5,125 nt of DNA from CAYVTV01 sp964454295 (GTDB lineage Bacteria; Bacteroidota; Bacteroidia; Bacteroidales; GCA-2748055): contig CAYVTV010000271.1 in NCBI GenBank assembly GCA_964454295.1, positions 1 to 5,125 on the forward strand. Direction: 5' to 3'. A model generated the notes under the pieces. It was not told the DNA's origin and did not search any database. It worked only from the letters and a program-made list of their open reading frames with translations. Position numbers and translations under genes: made by a program. Below are positions 1 through 5,125 of the stretch, piece by piece; position 1 is the first letter of the stretch, and each line of letters opens with the position of its first letter.

Positions 1-53
1 ACGTACGGTTCTGTGAGAGGCTTAGGGGTGAAACTCCCCTTTGCCTACTCGGC
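1..53 (+). mobile_element. Group II intron, 3' end (partial: end of domain V and domain VI)
   Basis: The first bases (ACGTACGGTTCT, 1-12) match the 3' strand of a bacterial group II intron domain V; the 5' strand lies left of the window. Positions 15-50 then fold as domain VI. G15-A16-G17 pair with C48-T49-C50, and A18-G19-G20-C21 with G43-C44-C45-T46. A two-by-two T internal loop follows, and 24-28 pair with 36-40. A47 is left unpaired, exactly where the branch-point adenosine is expected. In this family the 3' splice site lies about 6-8 bases after the branch point, so the intron should end near 53-55. The expected terminal AY is not obvious (GGC at 51-53), so the boundary is approximate. 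The intron is oriented left to right, opposite to the adjacent lipoprotein gene. Any intron-encoded reverse transcriptase/maturase would be upstream, outside the window. The structure is seen directly; mobility cannot be judged. Confidence 0.8.
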
Positions 54-82
54 GTTCCTTTTTCCACGTCCTGCAATATTTT

Positions 83-113
83 CTGAGCCTCAGCGCCTCC
101 GCTCCCGCTTTTT
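83..113. repeat. Short GC-rich repeat-like patch in the intron 3' flank
   Basis: This patch is much richer in G+C than its surroundings. Read on the minus strand from 109 down to 86 it is a degenerate run of about six bases per unit (AGCGGG, AGCGGA, GGCGCT, GAGGCT), ending on the plus-strand side in a T5 run. It loosely resembles the short GCG/CTC-rich intergenic repeats seen in many Bacteroidota and cyanobacterial genomes; that likeness is from memory and unverified. Possible stems here are only about 4 bp (for example 92-95 with 106-109), so I do not call a terminator. The rest of 54-130 shows nothing I can name. Confidence 0.25.
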
Positions 114-130
114 CAATACATCTAAAGAGT

Positions 131-598
131 TTATTTTAACTGAATCAGCAACCAGGTATCACTATGCTTTGGAAATGCAGTCCGGATTCTTTTTATCTCA
201 CTACGTGCCTCAGTAATGTTATTCGTTCCCATTACCGATACCCTGTGAAGCCCTTTTTCATTTTTTAAAAGAACGGAATTGAAACCATCTTTCCGGATAA
301 TATCCTGGTAATTCACTGCATTGTTGTAATTTCTGAAACTGCCAATAATTACGAAATACTGGTCAGGAGCAGGCGGGATTTCCAGAACAGGAACAAGCTT
401 CTCTGTTACTTCTTTAATGGGTATTTCAACAGGAGGTTCCACAATTAACGGTTCGGGTTTGACCGGCTCAGGTTCAGGTATGGGAACAGGTTCAGTAAAT
501 TCAACAGGGACAGGGGGGGATTCTTTCATTCCTTTCTTCATTCCGCCACAGGATGACATAAAAAGAAGTGCCAAAGTTAAAATAAATAATGTTCTCAT
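131..598 (-). CDS. SPOR-domain lipoprotein, proline-rich
   Basis: This 155-residue protein is predicted to be lipid-anchored in the envelope and to bind peptidoglycan. Residues 1-16 form a signal peptide with a hydrophobic core (LFILTLALLF), and MSSC ends at the candidate lipidated Cys17. Residues 28-78 are a flexible linker of Pro, Glu and Val. Residues 80-153 resemble a SPOR domain: QYFVIIGSF opens it, an AVNYQDIIRKDGF helix follows, then VLLKNEKGLHRVSVM, a second helix and a closing TWLLI strand. SPOR domains are known to bind denuded glycan strands, often at the division septum. The ATG at 598 was chosen over an in-frame TTG at 616. It starts the signal peptide cleanly, and the TTG lies inside a promoter-like TATCTTTG. 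No Shine-Dalgarno sequence is visible. The gene stands alone on this strand, divergent from the polysaccharide cluster, so a link to that cluster is not implied. The family call is fairly secure; the cellular role is inferred. Confidence 0.85.
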   Translation of the reverse strand: MRTLFILTLALLFMSSCGGMKKGMKESPPVPVEFTEPVPIPEPEPVKPEPLIVEPPVEIPIKEVTEKLVPVLEIPPAPDQYFVIIGSFRNYNNAVNYQDIIRKDGFNSVLLKNEKGLHRVSVMGTNNITEARSEIKRIRTAFPKHSDTWLLIQLK

Positions 599-613
599 TG
601 GGTTAATTTTTCG

Positions 614-642
614 CAAAGATATAGAGAAAAGGGAAGGGCGAA
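614..642 (-). promoter_or_regulatory. Candidate Bacteroidota-type promoter for the SPOR lipoprotein gene
   Basis: On the minus strand TATCTTTG (621 to 614) matches the Bacteroidota -7 consensus TAnnTTTG exactly. Seventeen bases upstream lies TTCG (642 to 639), a weak match to the TTTG/TTG -33 element. Transcription would begin near 609, giving a leader of about 10 bases before the ATG at 598. The -7 element is seen directly; its use as a promoter is inferred. Confidence 0.5.
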
Positions 643-721
643 TTTGGTATTTATTAACAATGCTTTATAATATTTTTGAGTCTGGTCTAAAAAGTCAGAT
701 ATTCTTTCAGGAAAAACCTTA

Positions 722-747
722 TATTATTGATATTCAGATCAATAATA
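722..747. repeat. Perfect 10-bp inverted repeat in the divergent intergenic region
   Basis: TATTATTGAT (722-731) and ATCAATAATA (738-747) are exact reverse complements separated by six bases (ATTCAG). The arms are almost all A/T with one G-C pair, so the RNA hairpin would be weak, and no T-run follows. The site lies between two divergent genes, about 125 bases from both starts. A regulator-binding dyad is therefore more plausible than a terminator. No regulator can be named. Confidence 0.5.
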
Positions 748-790
748 AATTTACTAAAAATTATACAATATTCTATCAATCAGCAAATTA

Positions 791-826
791 ACTTTATAAA
801 CTTTCTACTTTCAGACTTTATAAACT
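791..826 (+). repeat. Two copies of a 12-bp direct repeat upstream of the autokinase gene
   Basis: ACTTTATAAACT occurs exactly at 791-802 and again at 815-826, a spacing of 24 bases. Each copy holds the palindrome TTTATAAA. ACTTT also starts at 800 and 807 between the copies, so the pentamer recurs at 791, 800, 807 and 815. The array lies 50-85 bases before the first gene of the polysaccharide cluster, where an operator or activator site would be expected. TAACTTTA at 789-796 is one base off the TAnnTTTG consensus, but I do not consider it enough to call a promoter. Confidence 0.5.
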
Positions 827-875
827 GGACTCATTTTTTTAACAAATTAAACAACTGTCAACTTTTGGTGTTTAT

Positions 876-3323
876 ATGGAAAATGTAAGTGTTAAAATGA
901 TGAAAGAATCCAATGATCTTTTTGCAGCGAATCTGTTAACGGTAGTGCGCGATATGATAAGGTACTGGTATCTCATACTTCTGTCAGTAATTATTGCTAT
1001 AGCCCTTGCGTTCTTCTACCTCAGATATGCTGCTAAAACCTATAAAGTACATGCATCTGTGCTCCTGCACATTGAAAGACCTGATAATTATTCAGGGAAC
1101 TCAAATGACATTCTGCGGGCTTTTGACTTCATCGTTCAGGATAAGAGTTTTAATAACCAGGTTGCCTTTCTGCAATCTACTCCTTTAATCAATGACGTGG
1201 TAAGAAGCATGGATCTGCGAACATCTTATTATCTCCAGGAGGATATGATACCCAGGGAGTTTACATTCAGCCTGAAAGATATTTACAAAGATTCTCCATT
1301 CATTGTCATCCCCGATGAAAATCATGTTCAACCGGTTTATGTTTATTTCTATGTTAAAATACTTAATGAGGAAATGTTTTCAATCTCAGCTGCGGAAGAT
1401 AATGCTTATATTCAGGATCTTAATACCGAGCATACCGTGATGAGTAATGTGCCTTTTAAACTTGAAGGCATATATAAATTTGGTGAGCAGATTCAAAACG
1501 GGAACTGCTCATTCAAATTGTTGCTGAACTCTAATTTTGATCCGGAGAGATATACCGGAAAAGATCTGTTTTTTCGATTTAATAATCTGGATAATGTAAC
1601 TGAAGGTTTCAGGCAATTTTTAACTGTTGAAGCATCCGGGTTGGAATCCACGCTGGCAAAGCTTGTCCTCAAAACCTATAATGTTCAGAAGGGTACTGAT
1701 TTTCTTAATGCACTGATAAGAATGTATGTTGAACGAAACCTTGAAGAAGCAAATTTTTTATCCAATAAAACGATCGAATATATTGATAAACAGCTGGTTA
1801 ATATTTCGGATTCTTTGGGTATATCTGAACAGCAGCTTCAGGCTCTCCGCAGTAATTACAGTATAATGAATATTGATGAGAAAGCCCAGAATCTTTATGG
1901 ACAGGTACAAACTCTCCAGTTTCAGAAGGATGAGATTCAAAGAAAGTATAATTACTTAAGGCAAATGAATGATTATTTCACCACATATAAAGATTCTTCC
2001 AGGTTTTTAGCTCCTTCTTCACTTGGATTAAGTGATCCGTTGTTAAATAACCTGATTCAGGAGCTGACTTCCCTGAATGCTGAGAAACAACGAATAATAA
2101 GTCAGGACCAGCTCCGGAATCCAAGACTGCAAACAATAGATATAAGCATTAACAATCTTAAGAATGTAATTTCTGAAAACCTGAGTTTTAGTATTTCCAC
2201 TGCCAGACGTGAACTTGATGATCTTAACACACGGATAAACGCTCTTAACCAGGAATTTAACCGTTTGCCCGCAACGCAGAGAATGCTCCTTGGGATAGAA
2301 CGGAAATTTAACATCAATGATGCCATCTACACCTCATTACTGGAAAAAAGATTTCAGGCACAGATATTAAAAGCCTCCAGACTTCCTGACCTTAAAGTGA
2401 TGGAACCACCAAAGTTTCTGGCAGTAGCTTCACCCAAAAGAATAATAGTTCTGTTCCTTGCAGTATTTTTCGGGTTCCTTATACCTACCTTATTTATTTT
2501 TATTAAAAAATTGATTGTTAATAAAATAGGTCATGTAGACGAAATTAAGTCCCTGTCAAAATATAGTCACCTGGGTTATATACCCCACAACACTAAAGAA
2601 TTAAATAATGTAGTGATGAATTATCCCCGGGCTGCTATCGCAGAATCCTTCCATACATTAAGAAGCAACCTTGTTTATTACCTGCTGGGTGAAAAAAGTA
2701 AGGTAATTCTGGTTACTTCAACTATACCGGGGGAAGGGAAATCGTTCACTGCAATTAATCTTGCTACAAGTTTTGCAACAACGAACAACAGGACTGTTCT
2801 TGTGGAATTTGATCTGCGCAGGCCAAGCAGTATTTTCAATGAATTTAGAACCAAAGCACTGGTGGGATTGAGTGCTTATCTCATCAACAGGGCAAACCTG
2901 AGTGATATCGTTATGCATACGGAAATTCCAAATCTGGATATTATCCAGGCAGGACAGATGCCCCCTAACCCTATTGAACTTATATCGGGTCACAGAACTG
3001 CAGGATTAATTGAGGAACTTAAAACGAGGTATGATTATATTGTCCTGGATACTCCTCCTTACGGTCTGGTCACTGATTCTTTTCTGCTAATGCAATATGC
3101 CGATCTTAAACTTTTCATTACCCGGCTCGGGTATACAAAGAAGAGAGCATTCTCTGCCGTTATGGCTGATATTGACCAGAAAAAAATTGAACACCTGTAC
3201 CTGATGATTAATGATGATAGTGAGAAAAGGATAGGATATTCAAAGTATACCTATGAGGAAGATCCCGTTAATCTTAAAAAAGGGTTGTTACAAAAGGCTG
3301 ATAACAAGAAGAAGGCAGGATAG
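876..3323 (+). CDS. Wzc-type polysaccharide co-polymerase / bacterial tyrosine autokinase
   Basis: This 815-residue inner-membrane protein should control polysaccharide chain length and export through cycles of tyrosine autophosphorylation. The order is a short cytoplasmic N-terminus, TM1 (about 31-50), a large periplasmic Wzz-like region with a coiled-coil-rich stretch (about 300-480) and a GNVR-like segment (about 470-493), a proline-rich stretch before TM2 (about 523-543), and a cytoplasmic kinase domain. In the kinase, Walker A is STIPGEGKS (615-623, Lys622), Walker A' is VEFDLRRP (643-650) and Walker B is VLDTPP (723-728, Asp725). The C-terminal tyrosine cluster is Tyr788, Tyr791 and Tyr793, followed by a Lys-rich tail. 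It is longer than the roughly 720 residues of E. coli Wzc, mainly in the periplasmic part. Departures from consensus are Glu644 for the first Asp of Walker A', and His593 for the first Arg of EX2RX2R (590-596). It is first in a plus-strand cluster; no Wza exporter or phosphatase gene is visible. There is no Shine-Dalgarno sequence before the ATG. Confidence 0.95.
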   Translation: MENVSVKMMKESNDLFAANLLTVVRDMIRYWYLILLSVIIAIALAFFYLRYAAKTYKVHASVLLHIERPDNYSGNSNDILRAFDFIVQDKSFNNQVAFLQSTPLINDVVRSMDLRTSYYLQEDMIPREFTFSLKDIYKDSPFIVIPDENHVQPVYVYFYVKILNEEMFSISAAEDNAYIQDLNTEHTVMSNVPFKLEGIYKFGEQIQNGNCSFKLLLNSNFDPERYTGKDLFFRFNNLDNVTEGFRQFLTVEASGLESTLAKLVLKTYNVQKGTDFLNALIRMYVERNLEEANFLSNKTIEYIDKQLVNISDSLGISEQQLQALRSNYSIMNIDEKAQNLYGQVQTLQFQKDEIQRKYNYLRQMNDYFTTYKDSSRFLAPSSLGLSDPLLNNLIQELTSLNAEKQRIISQDQLRNPRLQTIDISINNLKNVISENLSFSISTARRELDDLNTRINALNQEFNRLPATQRMLLGIERKFNINDAIYTSLLEKRFQAQILKASRLPDLKVMEPPKFLAVASPKRIIVLFLAVFFGFLIPTLFIFIKKLIVNKIGHVDEIKSLSKYSHLGYIPHNTKELNNVVMNYPRAAIAESFHTLRSNLVYYLLGEKSKVILVTSTIPGEGKSFTAINLATSFATTNNRTVLVEFDLRRPSSIFNEFRTKALVGLSAYLINRANLSDIVMHTEIPNLDIIQAGQMPPNPIELISGHRTAGLIEELKTRYDYIVLDTPPYGLVTDSFLLMQYADLKLFITRLGYTKKRAFSAVMADIDQKKIEHLYLMINDDSEKRIGYSKYTYEEDPVNLKKGLLQKADNKKKAG

Positions 3324-3348
3324 ATCATGATTAAATACATTATATAAT

Positions 3349-4080
3349 ATGAAGCGGGATTTCTATAATTTAAAAATCGACGTTACAACCACCACTGAAG
3401 TTCTTGCTGTTTGCAATGATTATTTCTATTCCGATAGTCCGCGTTGTTTATTCTTTCTTAATGCACATTGTTTCAATATAGCCCAGAAAGATCCATTATA
3501 CAGGGAAGCTATTAATAATTCCGATCTGCTTCTGAATGACGGTATAGGGATAAAACTGGCCTCCCGCATTAGTGGTATTCACTTAAAAGAAAACCTGAAC
3601 GGTACTGATCTTATACCCCGGATCATTGATCTTGCTGAGGAATTGCAGGTTAAGGTGTTTTTGCTGGGTAGCAGAGAACATGTGTCTTTCAGAGCAGCTG
3701 GAAAGCTGAGACACACTAACCCTCAGCTTATCATAGCCGGATGGCATTCAGGTTATTTCAGCCCGGAAGAAGAGCCTGACATAATACGTAAAATTAATGA
3801 TTCCGGGGCTGCACTTCTCATACTGGGAATGGGTGTACCTAAACAGGAATTATGGGCTGTGCAAAACAAGGCGGAATTAAATAATGTGAAACTAATTATT
3901 GCAGGAGGAGCAATACTTGACTTTATATCCGGTGAAATAAGAAGGGCACCAGTCTGGTTGAGGAAAATAAGTATGGAGTGGCTATACCGGCTGTATATCG
4001 AGCCCCGCAGAATGTGGAAAAGATACCTGATGGGAAATAATGTTTTTTTCTTTAACATATTCAAGCTAATGTTAAATTGA
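3349..4080 (+). CDS. WecG/TagA/CpsF family (GT26) glycosyltransferase
   Basis: This 243-residue enzyme should transfer a sugar, classically an N-acetylmannosamine-type residue, from a nucleotide donor to a lipid-linked acceptor at the cytoplasmic face of the inner membrane. Family motifs appear in order: FFLNAHCFNIA (35-45), NDGIGIKLASRISG (63-76, with Asp64 in the position of the proposed catalytic Asp of TagA), ENLNGTDLIP (81-90), FLLGS (104-108), GYFSPEEE (135-142), LGMGVPKQELW (159-169), and AGGAILDFISGEIRRAPVW (185-203). The C-terminal MEWLYRLYIEPRRMWKRY segment (209-226) matches the basic appendage that anchors TagA to membranes. Length is normal for the family. In the acceptor-side motif the usual Arg after Glu is Asn82. 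It starts 25 bases after the autokinase stop and ends 12 bases before the next gene, so co-transcription is likely. The family is secure. The exact sugar is not deducible, so no gene symbol is given. Confidence 0.93.
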   Translation: MKRDFYNLKIDVTTTTEVLAVCNDYFYSDSPRCLFFLNAHCFNIAQKDPLYREAINNSDLLLNDGIGIKLASRISGIHLKENLNGTDLIPRIIDLAEELQVKVFLLGSREHVSFRAAGKLRHTNPQLIIAGWHSGYFSPEEEPDIIRKINDSGAALLILGMGVPKQELWAVQNKAELNNVKLIIAGGAILDFISGEIRRAPVWLRKISMEWLYRLYIEPRRMWKRYLMGNNVFFFNIFKLMLN

Positions 4081-4092
4081 TAATTTGTAAGT

Positions 4093-4971
4093 ATGAAAAG
4101 GATAATTCTCTTCAGATATCATCATCAGTTTCAAAGAAACAGGGAATTACTCAGTTTCATGAGGTTTTTAAATCCCGGTGTGGAAATTTACGGACTTTAT
4201 GGGGGACAGGAAGACCAGATAGACAGGGCGTCCTTTGAACTTAAGGATCAGCTGACTCATAATTATATGATCAGGTATAAGAGTAATGACTGGAAATGGA
4301 AAAACAGTGATATGGCATTCCAGCTTTGGTACAGGGACGTGGGACAGAATGTGCAGTTTGATGTGCTTCATACGTTTGAGTGGGATATGCTGTATTTTGA
4401 ACCTCTGGATGTCCTCTTTCATCATGTTCCAAAAGATACTGCCGCATTTACCGGTCTCATTCCGCTGAAAAAAATTGAAAATAAATGGTACTGGACAAGT
4501 AATTATGAGAGGAGAGAGGAGTGGTTCAGGTTGCTGGGCTTCTTCAGAGAGTGTTATTTTTATAACATGGAGCCTTTTGGCATGATAGGTCCTGGTGCTT
4601 CTCTCCCCAGGATCTTTCTGGAAAAACTTAAGGATTTTGAAATACCTGAAATACTTCATGATGAAATAAGATTACCTATACTTACCCAGTTATTCGGTAT
4701 AGAAATGGCAGACACTTACTTTTTTCACAGATGGTTTTCACATTCCGAATATCGTTATTTCAACTCCAATGAATTTGATATTGAGATGAGTGATATTAAG
4801 AAACAATTAAAAAAGAAAGACGGAAGAAGGGTTTTTCATCCTTACCGGAAGGAGATCACTTTCAAAGAGCTGATGAGTTTGTATGAAATTATAAATTATC
4901 ATGGTTATACCGTAAAACAGGTTGAAACCAGGGTGGCCCGTCACCGTTTTATTGAATATTTATTTTCCTGA
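4093..4971 (+). CDS. Protein of unrecognised family; candidate glycosyltransferase of the polysaccharide cluster
   Basis: I do not recognise a named family for this 292-residue protein. It has no signal peptide or clear membrane segment, so it is probably cytoplasmic. Several features suggest a GT-A-like nucleotide-sugar enzyme. The opening MKRIILFRYHHQF could be the first Rossmann-like strand. HTFEWDMLYFEPLD (93-106) places an acidic E-W-D (96-98) after a hydrophobic run, like the metal-binding DxD of GT-A enzymes. A central GMIGPGASLPR (163-173) is followed by DEIRLPILTQLFG (190-202). Near the end RRVFHPYRK (245-253) supplies a His-Pro (His249) where GT-A enzymes often have a metal-binding His. 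Aromatic content is high (many Trp, Tyr and Phe). It starts 12 bases after the GT26 gene and ends four bases before the next, which supports a role in the same pathway. The role is inferred from motif resemblance and context only. It could equally be a transferase or modifying enzyme of another fold. Confidence 0.6.
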   Translation: MKRIILFRYHHQFQRNRELLSFMRFLNPGVEIYGLYGGQEDQIDRASFELKDQLTHNYMIRYKSNDWKWKNSDMAFQLWYRDVGQNVQFDVLHTFEWDMLYFEPLDVLFHHVPKDTAAFTGLIPLKKIENKWYWTSNYERREEWFRLLGFFRECYFYNMEPFGMIGPGASLPRIFLEKLKDFEIPEILHDEIRLPILTQLFGIEMADTYFFHRWFSHSEYRYFNSNEFDIEMSDIKKQLKKKDGRRVFHPYRKEITFKELMSLYEIINYHGYTVKQVETRVARHRFIEYLFS

Positions 4972-4975
4972 CGCT

Positions 4976-5125
4976 ATGACAAATATCTACATCATATTGC
5001 TTCTGTCGTTGTTTTCCTGCGGGAAAGAACATGCTGAACCCTCAGAAGACTGGAGATCAGTTATCCCTGAAGCCGGATTGAAGGAAGAGATATTATGGGA
5101 GCCTCCTGCCGCTACTGTTTATATT
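4976..5125 (+). CDS. Lipoprotein, N-terminal part (runs off the window)
   Basis: An open frame begins at the ATG at 4976 and continues without a stop through 50 codons to the right edge. Residues 1-14 (MTNIYIILLLSLFS) form a short hydrophobic signal followed by Cys15 (LFSC, then GKEHAEPSED), which fits a lipoprotein signal peptide. The n-region has no Lys or Arg, which is unusual. The next in-frame alternative start (TTG at 4952) adds none either, so the ATG is kept. After the Cys the sequence is acidic (EPSEDW), as in many Bacteroidota lipoproteins. It starts four bases after the preceding stop, so it is probably translated from the same transcript. The mature domain is too incomplete to assign a function. 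Confidence 0.7.
   Translation, partial: MTNIYIILLLSLFSCGKEHAEPSEDWRSVIPEAGLKEEILWEPPAATVYI

Noticed and set aside
83..113. Possible rho-independent terminator ending in a T5 run
   Set aside because: The best stems are about 4 bp with large or minimal loops, too weak to call in either direction.
13..216. Plus-strand open frame of 67 codons at the left edge
   Set aside because: It starts inside intron domain VI and overlaps the SPOR gene antisense; no protein features are visible.
417..791. Plus-strand open frame rich in Gly, Ser and Thr
   Set aside because: It is the antisense of the proline-rich linker of the SPOR lipoprotein and runs on into intergenic DNA; its low-complexity composition is explained by that.
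860..867. AACTTTTG as a -7 promoter element for the autokinase gene
   Set aside because: It is one base off TAnnTTTG, would leave a leader of only a few bases, and has no convincing -33 partner.
3327..3347. Six-codon open frame (MIKYII) ending just before the GT26 start
   Set aside because: It is very short, lacks a ribosome site or attenuator-like hairpins, and is expected by chance in AT-rich DNA.
4168..4659. Minus-strand open frame of 163 codons inside the unrecognised gene
   Set aside because: It lies wholly antisense to a gene with good coding character in a tight cluster and has no recognisable motifs.

Overview
The window looks like a chromosomal segment from a member of the Bacteroidota. 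The evidence is indirect: AT-rich DNA, starts without Shine-Dalgarno sequences, a TAnnTTTG-type promoter element (TATCTTTG, minus strand) in front of a lipoprotein gene, a 'SSCGG' lipobox, and protein sequences of Bacteroidota character. I cannot name a genus.

Layout. Positions 1-53 are the last bases of a group II intron (3' half of domain V plus domain VI with a bulged branch-point A); its body and any reverse transcriptase lie to the left of the window. Positions 54-130 are a short non-coding flank with a small GC-rich, repeat-like patch. Positions 131-598 (minus strand) encode a small proline-rich SPOR-domain lipoprotein. Positions 599-875 are a divergent intergenic region carrying the lipoprotein promoter, a 10-bp inverted repeat and a 12-bp direct repeat. 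From 876 to the right edge runs a tightly spaced plus-strand cluster: a Wzc-type polysaccharide co-polymerase/tyrosine autokinase (876-3323), a WecG/TagA/CpsF (GT26) glycosyltransferase (3349-4080), a protein of unrecognised family that I read as a candidate glycosyltransferase (4093-4971), and the first 50 codons of another lipoprotein (4976 onward). Gaps are 25, 12 and 4 bases, so they are probably co-transcribed.

How the genes fit together. The plus-strand cluster reads as one end of an exopolysaccharide or capsule locus. The autokinase would control chain length and export across the inner membrane, the GT26 enzyme would add a sugar to a lipid-linked intermediate at the cytoplasmic face, and the third protein may add or modify another sugar. 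The trailing lipoprotein could be an envelope component, but too little is visible to say. The SPOR lipoprotein is divergently transcribed and is probably an independent envelope gene linked to peptidoglycan or division.

I see no CRISPR array, tRNA, rRNA or defence system, and no clearly novel system. The points most worth a second look are the unrecognised 292-residue protein, departures from consensus in the autokinase's EX2RX2R and Walker A' motifs, and the repeats between the divergent genes.
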